A stretch of 20,990 bases of DNA from Pleurocapsa sp. MO_226.B13 (GTDB lineage Bacteria > Cyanobacteriota > Cyanobacteriia > Cyanobacteriales > Xenococcaceae). Each line of letters starts with the position of its first letter. Positions within the stretch are counted from its first letter, which is position 1. Shown here piece after piece: positions 1 through 6,761 of this stretch. The notes beneath the pieces were generated by a model that was given only the letters and a program-made list of their open reading frames with translations, was not told where the DNA came from and did no database searches. The position numbers and the translations under genes are program-made. The stretch covers positions 1-20,990 of the forward strand of contig JASJEI010000219.1 of the NCBI GenBank assembly GCA_030064795.1. The letters are read 5' to 3'.

Positions 1-225
1 GCATCTAACGTCAGGGTTACTTTAATCGAACCAGGAGCAGTTGATACTGAGTTATCTCATAATATTACTAATCCAGCCGTAAAAGAAGAAGTATTAGGTT
101 ATGTAGCCAATGTAGAAGCCCTTGAGAGTGAAGATATTGCTTCGGCAATTCTCTATGCTGTGACACAACCCAATCGAGTCAACGTTAATGAAATTCTGCT
201 TCGTCCACTAAAGCAAGAATTTTAA
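1..225 (+). CDS. SDR-family oxidoreductase, C-terminal part (5' end outside window)
   Basis: The open frame runs from the first base to a TAA at 223-225 and has no start in the window, so only the last 74 residues are seen. They contain the post-catalytic SDR segment VTLIEPGAVDTELSH (the PG motif that orders the cofactor carboxamide) and end with NVNEILLRP. That ending is typical of YdfG-like NADP-dependent SDRs, which reduce or oxidise small hydroxy acids and aldehydes in the cytoplasm. The Rossmann glycine motif and the YxxxK pair lie upstream of the window, so activity cannot be judged. It is the first of five SDR genes on this strand, but a promoter at 333-361 separates it from the next one. 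Family assignment is confident; substrate is unknown. Confidence 0.85.
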   Translation, partial: ASNVRVTLIEPGAVDTELSHNITNPAVKEEVLGYVANVEALESEDIASAILYAVTQPNRVNVNEILLRPLKQEF

Positions 226-310
226 GGGCAAAGCAAATGCGATCGCTCAATTTGTCGATCGCGGTAAGTTAAATTTGCGATCGCTCCTTGAAGCAACGAT
301 CGATTTTACT
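226..310. repeat. HIP1-dense intergenic segment
   Basis: This stretch between two SDR genes holds two perfect GCGATCGC octamers (239-246, 277-284) and two near-copies (TCGATCGC near 255-262, ACGATCGA near 296-303). The flanks of the two perfect sites are alike (AAATGCGATCGCTC and ATTTGCGATCGCTCC), so it may be a small internal duplication. HIP1 is a known over-represented cyanobacterial octamer. Nothing coding was seen here. Confidence 0.6.
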
Positions 311-332
311 CCTTGACACAGCCGTTTATTTT

Positions 333-361
333 TTGCTATTTTAATTTACGTTACGTATAGT
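333..361 (+). promoter_or_regulatory. Putative promoter with embedded palindromic operator (346-358), upstream of SDR 377
   Basis: A -35-like TTGCTA (333-338) and a -10-like TATAGT (356-361) are separated by 17 bp. The palindrome TTACG-TTA-CGTAT (346-358, one arm mismatch) lies in the spacer and overlaps the -10. The same arrangement occurs at 2493-2520. An alternative promoter pair is TTGACA (313-318) with TATTTT (337-342), which would put the palindrome near the transcription start. Either placement suits a repressor. The binding protein is not in the window; a TetR-like dimer is only a guess from operator shape. Confidence 0.45.
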
Positions 362-376
362 ATCAAAAAATTAAAG

Positions 377-1141
377 ATGAAACTTAAAAAAAAAGTGGCA
401 TTAGTAACTGGAAGTAGTCGCAGTATTGGCAAGGGAATTGCTCAAGCCTTAGCAAAGGAGGGTGCTTTAGTTGCCATTAATTATGCTAGTAATCAGAATG
501 CAGCAGACGCAACAGTCAAAGAGATAGAAGCTACTGGCGGACAAGCCTTTGCCGTCAAAGGAAATATTGGTTCGCTAAAAGACATCGAACAATTATTCGT
601 AGACATGGATAGCCAATTACAAAAGCGAAGAGATAGTAATTCCCTCGATATTCTGGTTAACAATGCAGGTATGATCGAATTTGGCACTGTAGAGAATAGT
701 TCGGAAGAAGCCTTCGATAAAGTATTTTCGGTAAATGTTAAAGGTACTTATTTTGTTACTCAGCAAGCTTTAAAAAGAATGCCCAATGGCGGACGAATAA
801 TCAATACTACCTCTACTGCTGCACGAATTACCGAACCTGAATATGGAATTTACTCCATGTCCAAAGGAACAATTGAAGTTTTCACCAAAACCTTAGCAAA
901 AGAATTGGGTTCTCGTAATATTACCGTTAATGCCATTTCTCCTGGATGGATTGAAACCGATCTCAATCGAGATTTTTGGCAGAAAAATCCAGAAGTACCA
1001 GCACAAGCTGCTCGTCTGTCTGCTTTAGGGAGAACTGGAACAGTATCAGATGTAGCTGGCGTTGCCGTATTTTTAGCATCACCTGAAGCCAGTTTTGTTA
1101 CAGGACAAATTCTTGAAGCCAGTGGCGGTTATTATCTATAA
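377..1141 (+). CDS. SDR-family NAD(P)-dependent oxidoreductase (FabG-like classical SDR)
   Basis: A 254-residue cytoplasmic classical SDR of normal family length. It has the cofactor loop TGSSRSIG (11-18), NNAG (95-98), catalytic Ser146, Tyr159-x3-Lys163 (YSMSK) and the SPGWIETD segment after strand 6. The C-terminus VTGQILEASGGYYL matches FabG-like 'TGQ...DGG' tails. All catalytic residues are present, so it should be an active carbonyl reductase or alcohol dehydrogenase; the sequence does not show the substrate. The start has only a weak purine stretch (TTAAAG) directly before ATG. It lies 43 bp upstream of the NTF2-like gene and probably heads that transcript from the promoter at 333-361. 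3-oxoacyl-ACP reductase is a possible annotation but is unlikely to be the housekeeping role here, given the accessory context. Confidence 0.9.
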   Translation: MKLKKKVALVTGSSRSIGKGIAQALAKEGALVAINYASNQNAADATVKEIEATGGQAFAVKGNIGSLKDIEQLFVDMDSQLQKRRDSNSLDILVNNAGMIEFGTVENSSEEAFDKVFSVNVKGTYFVTQQALKRMPNGGRIINTTSTAARITEPEYGIYSMSKGTIEVFTKTLAKELGSRNITVNAISPGWIETDLNRDFWQKNPEVPAQAARLSALGRTGTVSDVAGVAVFLASPEASFVTGQILEASGGYYL

Positions 1142-1184
1142 CTTCTAAATCCACTTACAGATTGCAAAAAAAGAGGTGATAATC

Positions 1185-1622
1185 ATGAAATCGAAAGAAG
1201 TAATTCTAGCACGAGTAAAACAGTGGGAAGCAGCCTGGAATGTCGGTAGCGATAAGTTTTCAATGGATCGTTTTAACGATCTGTATGTTAAGGATGAAAG
1301 TCTTCTTGCTTACGATTTAACTTCTCCTCAAACTCCCAGCATTCTTCGCGGTTACGAACAGTTCGTCCAAGTCTGGCAGCCGTTTATGCAAGCTTACTCT
1401 CCTTGGAACGTCAAAATTAATGACGATCCGATCATTCGTGCTGGAGATAACATTGCTGTAGCGACCTTCACCTGGAAGGCTTGGGGAACAGTAAAAGCTG
1501 ACGGTCAACAAATTTCTGCCGATCTCCATGCAACTCTTGTCTTGGAAAATCGCAATGGTACGTGGCAAATTGTACACGAACACATTTCTACTCCCGTTCG
1601 AGACAACGCCTCAGTAACTTGA
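1185..1622 (+). CDS. NTF2-like / SnoaL-fold small protein
   Basis: A 145-residue protein with the layout of the NTF2-like superfamily (DUF4440/SnoaL/ketosteroid-isomerase fold). An N-terminal helix (VKQWEAAWN) is followed by curved-sheet strands and a closing strand TWQIVHEHIS. These proteins are cone-shaped cytoplasmic dimers that bind or isomerise small hydrophobic ligands; many have no assigned reaction. An upstream in-frame GTG at 1176 is possible, but AGAGG at 1172-1176 is spaced correctly for the ATG at 1185, so that start was chosen. It sits between two SDR genes. Two fragments of related NTF2-like genes (3414-3515 and 6752-6890) lie elsewhere in the island, which suggests that SDR and NTF2-like partners duplicate together. 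Whether it processes the same substrate as the SDRs is an inference. Confidence 0.8.
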   Translation: MKSKEVILARVKQWEAAWNVGSDKFSMDRFNDLYVKDESLLAYDLTSPQTPSILRGYEQFVQVWQPFMQAYSPWNVKINDDPIIRAGDNIAVATFTWKAWGTVKADGQQISADLHATLVLENRNGTWQIVHEHISTPVRDNASVT

Positions 1623-1670
1623 ACGCAAATATTTGAGGGCTGGTTGAGTATCAAAAATATAGTTTAAAAA

Positions 1671-1706
1671 TTCACAAGTTTTAGTTTTTTTCAAGGAGTA
1701 AAAAAA
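1671..1706 (+). promoter_or_regulatory. Leader and strong ribosome binding site of SDR 1707 (duplicated at 6483-6515)
   Basis: The leader begins TTCACAAGTTTTAG and ends with AAGGAG about 9 bases before the ATG. A recognisably similar leader (TTCACAAATTGTAG, then AGGAG) precedes the truncated SDR copy at 6516. The duplication therefore included the untranslated leader, not only the coding part. Confidence 0.6.
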
Positions 1707-2456
1707 ATGAGCGTACAAAAAGCAAATAAAGTAGCTTTAATTACTGGAGCAAATAAAGGTCTAGGATTTGGAATAGCTAGAAAACTAGGCGAACGAGGTA
1801 TTACAGTGCTAATTGCTGCTCGTAATGAAGAAAAGGGTCAAGAAGCAGTCGATAAATTACAGTCTGAGGGTATTGACGCATATTTTATCCAACTAGACGT
1901 GAGCGATCGCTCTACCATAGAATCAGCATATAATGCGATCGCCGAACGCTTTGGCAAACTGGATATTCTAATTAACAATGCAGGAGTTAATTTAGAATTT
2001 TCCGCAGGTTTACCCGCACCTTCTCAAGTAAGTCTCGATGTTCTCAAAGAGACTTTTGAGATTAATTTCTTTGGTGTGGTGGCTGTAACTCAAGCAATGC
2101 TTCCGCTAATTTGTCAAGCTGATGCTGGCAGAATAGTCAATATTTCTAGCGATATGGCTTCTTTGACTTTACATCAAGACCCCAATTTTAAGTTTTACAA
2201 TTTCAAACAGCTTGCTTACGATTCATCTAAAACCGCAGTCAACGCTTTTACAGTTCATTTGGCACATGAATTAAAAGATACCAACATTAAGGTAAATTCC
2301 GCCCATCCTGGTTGGGTTAAGACTGATATGGGAACAGATGCAGGAGAATTAACTATTGATCGAGGTGCAGCAACCCCAGTTTGGTTGGTAACATTACCTG
2401 AAGATGGCGTTACAGGGGGATATTTTGATGAAAATCAACAACCAATGCCTTGGTAA
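1707..2456 (+). CDS. SDR-family oxidoreductase (carbonyl-reductase-like)
   Basis: A 249-residue classical SDR. Motifs are TGANKGLG (13-20), NNAG (90-93), the NISSDMAS segment with the catalytic Ser at about 147-148, Tyr171-x3-Lys175 (YDSSK) and HPGWVKTDMG. The C-terminal GGYFDENQQPMPW is the usual ending of carbonyl-reductase-like bacterial SDRs, which reduce aldehydes, ketones or quinones with NADPH. The roughly 20-residue insertion before the catalytic Tyr (LHQDPNFKFYNFKQ) is also seen in carbonyl-reductase relatives. ATG 1707 has a good AAGGAG site. Its first 77 codons and leader are duplicated as a broken copy at 6516-6761, and a second fragment resembles its residues 55-94 (6109-6230). 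It is one of two SDR subtypes here with 'TGAN(K/R)G', the other being 3523. Confidence 0.9.
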   Translation: MSVQKANKVALITGANKGLGFGIARKLGERGITVLIAARNEEKGQEAVDKLQSEGIDAYFIQLDVSDRSTIESAYNAIAERFGKLDILINNAGVNLEFSAGLPAPSQVSLDVLKETFEINFFGVVAVTQAMLPLICQADAGRIVNISSDMASLTLHQDPNFKFYNFKQLAYDSSKTAVNAFTVHLAHELKDTNIKVNSAHPGWVKTDMGTDAGELTIDRGAATPVWLVTLPEDGVTGGYFDENQQPMPW

Positions 2457-2492
2457 TTTTTAACGGATAACCCTCAAGAGAAAAAGTTTTTT

Positions 2493-2520
2493 TTGAAAAA
2501 TTAATTACGTTGCGTAAAGT
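2493..2520 (+). promoter_or_regulatory. Putative promoter with embedded perfect palindromic operator (2505-2517), upstream of SDR 2544
   Basis: The perfect inverted repeat TTACG-TTG-CGTAA (2505-2517) lies between TTGAAA (2493-2498) and TAAAGT (2515-2520), spacing 16 bp. The distance from palindrome centre to -10 is the same as at 346-361. This shared geometry is the main support for a real operator. The match of the -10 to consensus is only moderate. Upstream is an A/T run (2481-2500) without a convincing terminator for the preceding gene. Confidence 0.5.
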
Positions 2521-2543
2521 TAACAATATTGAGAAGTAAAACA

Positions 2544-3413
2544 ATGAGTAAACAAAATCAACGAGTATGGTTCATTACAGGCAGTTCCACAGGATTCGGA
2601 CGGATCTTAGCCGAAACCGTTCTCCGTCGAGGGGATCAAGTTATTGCCACTGCACGCAAACCAGAACAACTAGAGGATTTAGAGAAAACCTATCCAGATC
2701 GCACATTAACGGCTAAATTAGATGTAACCAAACCAGAAGAAGTACGAGCAGCCGTCGATCGAGCTATTGCCAATTTTGGACGCATTGATGTCTTGGTGAA
2801 CAATGCAGGTTATGGCACGATGGGAGCGATCGAGGAAGTTAGCGATGCCGAAGTCCGTCAGCAATACGAAACCAATGTCTTTGGTGCATTAGATGTAATG
2901 CGGGCAGTATTACCCCAGATGAGAAAACAGCGTAGTGGATATATTCTTAACCTGTCTTCTGTTGGCGGTGTGGTTTCTTTTCCTGGTGCGGGGATCTACT
3001 GTAGTACTAAGTTTGCTTTAGAAGGAATTTCCGAAGCGATGGCAAAAGAAGTCGCGCCATTGGGAATTAAAGTCACCTTGGTAGAACCTGGTGCATTCCG
3101 TACAGATTTTAACGGGCGATCGCTCGTTGCTACGGAAAATCTTATCAACGATTACGATGAAGCAATTGGCAGTTTTCGCGAGTGGGTGCGGGATGTAGAT
3201 GGCAAACAACCAGGGAATCCTGCTAAAGCGGTAGCAGCAATGATTCAAGCTATAGAAAGTGGCAATCCTCCTTTACGATTACCTCTAGGTGCAGATGCAG
3301 TAACTGCTATTGAAGCCAAATTGGAATCAGTGAGAGCCGATGTGGATGCAAACAGAGAAGTCACTCTGGATACTGCTTATGAAGGCGCAGTTGTTGGTGC
3401 GATTGGTGGCTAG
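2544..3413 (+). CDS. SDR-family oxidoreductase, ~290-residue subtype
   Basis: A 289-residue SDR with cofactor loop TGSSTGFG (12-19), DV at 60-61, NNAG (86-89), catalytic Ser139, Tyr152-x3-Lys156 (YCSTK) and VEPGAFRTDF. The 'WFITGSSTGFGR' start and the longer C-terminal part are typical of the common cytoplasmic SDR group often annotated simply as oxidoreductase or short-chain dehydrogenase. The reading frame is open from a TTG at 2529, but the ATG at 2544 fits the family start and follows GAGAAG by about 8 bases. It is the first gene behind the second palindromic promoter. Its TAG stop is followed in the same frame by 33 sense codons encoding the tail of an NTF2-like protein (3414-3515). The catalytic set is complete; substrate unknown. 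Confidence 0.9.
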   Translation: MSKQNQRVWFITGSSTGFGRILAETVLRRGDQVIATARKPEQLEDLEKTYPDRTLTAKLDVTKPEEVRAAVDRAIANFGRIDVLVNNAGYGTMGAIEEVSDAEVRQQYETNVFGALDVMRAVLPQMRKQRSGYILNLSSVGGVVSFPGAGIYCSTKFALEGISEAMAKEVAPLGIKVTLVEPGAFRTDFNGRSLVATENLINDYDEAIGSFREWVRDVDGKQPGNPAKAVAAMIQAIESGNPPLRLPLGADAVTAIEAKLESVRADVDANREVTLDTAYEGAVVGAIGG

Positions 3414-3515
3414 CCTTTAAACTACGCAGTTTTTAAGAATTTTACTTTGATTTGGACGAAAACTGATGAAGGCTGGCGAATTATTCACGAACATATTTCT
3501 GATGGCAGAGGATAA
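3414..3515 (+). pseudogene. Remnant of an NTF2-like protein, C-terminal strands only
   Basis: Directly after the SDR stop, and in its frame, lie 33 codons then TAA (3513-3515). They include FTLIWTKTDEGWRIIHEHIS, which matches the closing strands of the intact NTF2-like protein at 1185 (NGTWQIVHEHIS). There is no start codon of its own and no room for the N-terminal helix, so it is a decayed fragment. It may be the missing tail of the N-terminal fragment at 6752-6890, but this cannot be shown from the window. Its last bases also supply AGAGGA (3507-3512), the ribosome binding site of the next SDR gene. Confidence 0.7.
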
Positions 3516-3522
3516 AAACATT

Positions 3523-4269
3523 ATGAACAATCAAAAAATAGCTTTGATAACGGGTGCAAATCGTGGGATTGGCTATGCGATCGCCGAAGGATTATTAAAG
3601 GCAGATTTTCAAGTCATTATAGGATCGCGATCGTTAAAAAACGGTGAAATAGCAGTCGAAAAACTCAAAAGCGCGATTGGACAAGCGGAATTCGATTCCG
3701 CGTCCCTCGCGCTCAATTCATCCTCGGTTAGTGCAGTAGAAATTGATATTGCTGAGGATGAAAGTATTAACAATGCTTTTAAGGAATTGAACGGCAAAAT
3801 AGATCGCCTCGACGTATTGATAAACAATGCAGGTATCTATCCCGATAACGGTTTCAATATTCTGACTATCGAGCGCGATTTATTAATTAAAACTATGAAT
3901 GTCAATACTTTTAGCGCGATTAAGACAACCCAAATATTTCTCCCCCTATTAGAAAAAAGCGACAACGCTAAAGTGATTAACTATTCCAGTGGTTACGGAC
4001 AATTGGCAGGACTTTCTGCTGGTGTACCGAGTTACTGCTTATCTAAGCTTGCTGTCAATGGGGCAACAATTATGCTAGCGGATGCTTTAGCCAGGAGAAA
4101 TATTACCGTCAACGCTGTCGATCCTGGGTGGGTTAGTTCGGATATGGGAGGAGAGAACGCCCCTAGAACTACAGAACAAGGAGCAGATACGGCGGTTTGG
4201 TTAGCTACTACTGATGCGGTTAAAGATAGGGGAAAACTGTGGCGCGATCGCTCTATTGTTTCTTACTAA
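3523..4269 (+). CDS. SDR-family oxidoreductase with atypical insert and C-terminus
   Basis: A 248-residue classical SDR. It has TGANRGIG (10-17), NNAG (101-104), Ser155/156, Tyr171-x3-Lys175 (YCLSK) and DPGWVSSDMG. The frame is open further upstream (to 3466), but that part is the NTF2-like remnant read out of frame. ATG 3523 has AGAGGA at 3507-3512 and gives the expected family N-terminus. Two oddities stand out. Residues about 52-69 form a Ser/Ala-rich insert relative to the 1707 SDR, encoded by a segment with the perfect inverted repeat GCGGAAT-TCG-ATTCCGC (3685-3701). The C-terminus ends WRDRSIVSY instead of the usual 'xDGxPxPW', the last codons lying next to a GCGATCGC site. The catalytic set is intact, so it is probably active. 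Confidence 0.85.
   Translation: MNNQKIALITGANRGIGYAIAEGLLKADFQVIIGSRSLKNGEIAVEKLKSAIGQAEFDSASLALNSSSVSAVEIDIAEDESINNAFKELNGKIDRLDVLINNAGIYPDNGFNILTIERDLLIKTMNVNTFSAIKTTQIFLPLLEKSDNAKVINYSSGYGQLAGLSAGVPSYCLSKLAVNGATIMLADALARRNITVNAVDPGWVSSDMGGENAPRTTEQGADTAVWLATTDAVKDRGKLWRDRSIVSY
3671..3727 (+). repeat. Short palindromic insertion inside SDR 3523
   Basis: Relative to the neighbouring SDRs, a piece of about 55 bp is extra here. It carries a perfect 7-3-7 inverted repeat (3685-3701) followed by GCGTCCCTCGCGC. It keeps the frame and adds a low-complexity Ser/Ala/Asn loop between beta-3-region elements. A small dispersed palindromic repeat that inserts in frame into coding regions is a reasonable reading. 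The exact borders are estimates. Confidence 0.4.
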
Positions 4270-4368
4270 CCAATACAGATTAACCTAACTACAACTTAAT
4301 CGTAACAACAATTAATTGATTGAAGAAAATCTTAATGCTGTCAACTCAAACTTTTCAGGAGCAATATT

Positions 4369-5373
4369 ATGGTAAAAATTGTCCGTTTTCATGAATTAGG
4401 TAGCGCAGACGTTTTAAAAATCGAAGATTTGCCTCTAGCCGAACCCCAAGAGGGTGAAGTACGCCTACAGGTAAAAGCAATAGGACTCAATCGAGCCGAA
4501 GTAGTATTTCGTCAAGGAGCATATCTAGAACAACCAAAGTTACCTGCTCGCATTGGTTATGAAGCGTCAGGAATTGTCGATGCAGTTGGTACTGGGGTTG
4601 AGGGGATTAAAGTTGGCGATCGCGTCAGTACTATTCCTTCTCCTTTTGCCAAAATGAGCCAGTACGGTGTATATGGCGAAAGTGCGATCGTTCCAGCCCA
4701 GGTAGTTGCGCCTTTTCCTGACAATCTATCTTTCGAGCAGGGTACGGCAATTTGGATGCAGTATCTAACCGCTTACGGAGCTTTAAATTATTACGGTCAG
4801 ATGAAAGCGGGGGACTATGTAATTATTACCGCAGCTAGTAGTAGTGTCGGTTATTCAGCAATTCAATTAGCTAAAGCAGCAGGAGCAATTGCGATCGCCA
4901 CAACCAGAACCTCGAAAAAGAAACAAAAACTGCTCGATGGGGGAGCAGACTATGTTATCGCTACTGAGGAAGAAGATTTAGTAGTAAAGGTAATGGAAAT
5001 TACTTCAGGACAGGGAGCAGATTTAATCTTCGATCCAATTGCCGGTTCGTTGGTTGAGAAGTTAGCACAAGCAGCAGCAGTAGGTGCAACCATCTTTATC
5101 TATGGTGCATTGAGTATGGAAATCGATTCAACACCTTTTCCCATGATGGCTGCTCTCAGTAAAGGATTAAAAATGCAGGCATACACGGTATTAGAGATTA
5201 CAGGCAATCCCGAACGATTAGAACAAGGCAAACAGCATATCTACGATGGTTTAAAGTCAGGAAAACTAAATCCCGTTATCGACCCTCAAACCTTCTCTCT
5301 GGACAATATTGTTGAGGCACATCGTTATATGGAGTCTAATCAACAAAACGGCAAAATTGTCGTGACCGTTTAA
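4369..5373 (+). CDS. Zinc-free MDR oxidoreductase (quinone-reductase-like)
   Basis: A 334-residue medium-chain dehydrogenase/reductase of normal length. The N-terminal GroES-like catalytic domain (about 1-125) includes RIGYEASGIVDAVG and KVGDRV. A Rossmann domain follows, with the cofactor loop AASSSVG (155-161, in place of AxxGGVG), and the C-terminal tail is NIVEAHRYMESNQQNGKIVV. The protein contains no cysteine at all, so the zinc ligands of classical alcohol dehydrogenases are missing. That places it with NAD(P)H:quinone or enone reductases of the MDR superfamily. AGGAG lies about 8 bases before ATG 4369. It follows the SDR genes by 99 bp and precedes the azoreductase by 81 bp, likely within one transcript. 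Its last ~38 codons exist again as the second half of the chimeric pseudogene at 6109-6348. Confidence 0.87.
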   Translation: MVKIVRFHELGSADVLKIEDLPLAEPQEGEVRLQVKAIGLNRAEVVFRQGAYLEQPKLPARIGYEASGIVDAVGTGVEGIKVGDRVSTIPSPFAKMSQYGVYGESAIVPAQVVAPFPDNLSFEQGTAIWMQYLTAYGALNYYGQMKAGDYVIITAASSSVGYSAIQLAKAAGAIAIATTRTSKKKQKLLDGGADYVIATEEEDLVVKVMEITSGQGADLIFDPIAGSLVEKLAQAAAVGATIFIYGALSMEIDSTPFPMMAALSKGLKMQAYTVLEITGNPERLEQGKQHIYDGLKSGKLNPVIDPQTFSLDNIVEAHRYMESNQQNGKIVVTV

Positions 5374-5454
5374 GAGTAAATAGCACCACTAAAAACAAAA
5401 TAGTCTGCTTAAAAAACCAATCGATAAAGAAGAAACTATTTGAAACATAAACTC

Positions 5455-6090
5455 ATGCCCAGATTATTATACATCGAAGCTTCCCCCCGAAAAACGCGAT
5501 CGCATTCCCTTAAAGTTGCTCGAACATTTCTCGATGCTTACAAGAAAACTCATCCTGAAGACGAAATCGATAAGCTAGATCTCTGGTCAATCTCTCTACC
5601 AGAATTCGACGGTGCGATTGTTGATGCCAAATATCCCATCCTTCAAGGAGAAGAGCAGACTCAAGAAGAAGCAGAAGCTTGGCAAAAAGTAGTTGAAACT
5701 TTCAATCGCTTTAATTCAGCCGATAAATACTTGATTGCTACTCCTATGTGGAACTTTGGCGTGCCTTATAAACTCAAACACTACATCGATATTATTACCC
5801 AGCCTGGTCTAGCTTATACACCCCTTCGTGGTGAGGATTACGCTCAATGGGGACTTGTTAAAGACAAACCCGCAGTGGTGATTTCAGCACGAGGCGGTAT
5901 GTATCCACCCTATACACCTCTTTATGATTGGGATTTTCAAGGACGCTATCTCGATCGCTTATTGCGGTTTATCGGCTTTGACAACATTCAGCAAATCGTT
6001 GTCGAACCAACAGCAATGACACCAGAAGATACTAAAAAGCAAGAACGAGCAGCAATAGAAAAAGTTAATACGATCGCGCCTCTATTTTAG
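5455..6090 (+). CDS. FMN-dependent NAD(P)H azoreductase / quinone reductase (AzoR-type flavodoxin fold)
   Basis: A 211-residue flavodoxin-fold protein. Its N-terminal phosphate loop SPRKTRSHS (10-18) binds the FMN phosphate. PMWNFGVPYKLKHYID (97-112) and SARGG (144-148) match the isoalloxazine-binding loops of the AzoR/NQO-like family. Such cytoplasmic enzymes use FMN for two-electron reduction of quinones, azo dyes or nitro compounds, avoiding semiquinone radicals. The frame opens at a TTG (5440), but ATG 5455 gives the canonical M-(P)-RLLYIEASPR start; a Shine-Dalgarno for it is weak. A flavin quinone reductase next to an MDR quinone-reductase homologue supports a quinone or electrophile detoxification theme. 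The stop is followed at once by degenerate sequence, so it is the last intact gene of this run. Confidence 0.88.
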   Translation: MPRLLYIEASPRKTRSHSLKVARTFLDAYKKTHPEDEIDKLDLWSISLPEFDGAIVDAKYPILQGEEQTQEEAEAWQKVVETFNRFNSADKYLIATPMWNFGVPYKLKHYIDIITQPGLAYTPLRGEDYAQWGLVKDKPAVVISARGGMYPPYTPLYDWDFQGRYLDRLLRFIGFDNIQQIVVEPTAMTPEDTKKQERAAIEKVNTIAPLF

Positions 6091-6108
6091 ATTGAGGTGT
6101 GACAGAAA

Positions 6109-6348
6109 GATATTGAAGCACATTCTATTCAATTAGATTTTGGCGATCGCGCCAGTATTGAAAAAGCTTATAAAGCGATCGCCGAACGATTTGGCAAGCT
6201 AGATATTTGAGTTAACAATGAGGGTTTGAATTCGGGAGTCCTCAAACCAGTTATCGATTCTCAAATTTTTTCTCTAAACAATATCGTTGAAGCACATCGT
6301 TATATTGAGTCTAATCAACAGAATGGCAAAATTATTGTCACTGTATAA
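6109..6348 (+). pseudogene. Chimeric remnant: SDR fragment fused in frame to MDR C-terminus
   Basis: One frame reads first as SDR, IQLDFGDRASIEKAYKAIAE then RFGKLDI, a TGA (6208-6210) and VNNEG. This matches residues about 55-94 of the 1707 SDR. It then continues directly as MDR (KPVIDSQIFSLNNIVEAHRY then IESNQQNGKIIVTV), matching the last ~38 residues of the 4369 protein, and stops at TAA (6346-6348). There is no start codon, a stop inside, and the join falls just after the NNAG motif near GGGTTTGAATTCGGGAGTC. It is therefore a non-functional recombination product of two gene families found intact upstream. A GCGATCGC octamer lies in the SDR half. Confidence 0.75.
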
Positions 6349-6482
6349 AAAGACGATGGAGCTACTTAATTATGGCAACAATCTACAAGTTTGAGCAACA
6401 ACTGACAAGATTTTTGAAATAAAAATTGCTAGGGTTTTTTGAGACCCAACGGTTTCAGTTAAGTCGATCTTGCAAAAAGATT

Positions 6483-6761
6483 TTCACAAATTGTAGTTTT
6501 TTGTAGGAGTTTAAAATGAACGCACAAAAAGCAAATAAAATCGCTTTGATTACTGGAGCAAATAAAGGACTGGGATTCGTAATTGCTAGAAAACTAGGCA
6601 AAAAAGGCATTATTGTCTTAATTGCTGCTCGTAATGAGGAAAATGGCCATGAAGCTGTCGATAAATTAAAATTTGAAGGGATTAATGCACATTTTATCAA
6701 ACTAGATGTAAGCGATCGCTCTACCATAGAATCAGCATATAAAGCGATCGCAGTGACATAG
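6483..6761 (+). pseudogene. Truncated duplicate of the 1707 SDR, with leader
   Basis: Leader, ribosome binding site (GTAGGAG) and the first ~77 codons closely follow the 1707 gene. ATG is at 6516, TGANKGLG is kept, and the text continues to DRSTIESAYKAIA. The copy stops matching exactly at a GCGATCGC octamer (6744-6751), where the intact gene continues into AERFGKLDILINNAG. Here two codons follow, then TAG (6759-6761). The 81-residue product would have part of the cofactor domain and no catalytic residues, so it cannot be a working SDR, although it retains translation signals. A little divergence from the parent (for example K for E at several sites) indicates that the duplication is not recent. 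Confidence 0.75.

Noticed and set aside
3466..3522. N-terminal extension of the 3523 SDR starting at ATG 3466
   Set aside because: These codons are the NTF2-like remnant read in another frame, and the extension does not resemble SDR N-termini. ATG 3523 has its own AGAGGA site.
6373..6423. A 16-codon open frame (MATIYKFEQQLTRFLK) before the truncated SDR
   Set aside because: Very short, no ribosome binding site of note and no comparable frame in the intact leader at 1623-1706.
6432..6447. GGGTTTTTTGAGACCC as a terminator
   Set aside because: Only a 4-bp stem with a large loop and no U-tract after it; too weak to call.
6751..6761. CAGTGACATAG shared between the SDR/NTF2 junction and the MDR start region near 8000-8010
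   Set aside because: An 11-base match without flanking similarity; at 8000-8010 it is the reverse complement of start codons. Chance is sufficient.
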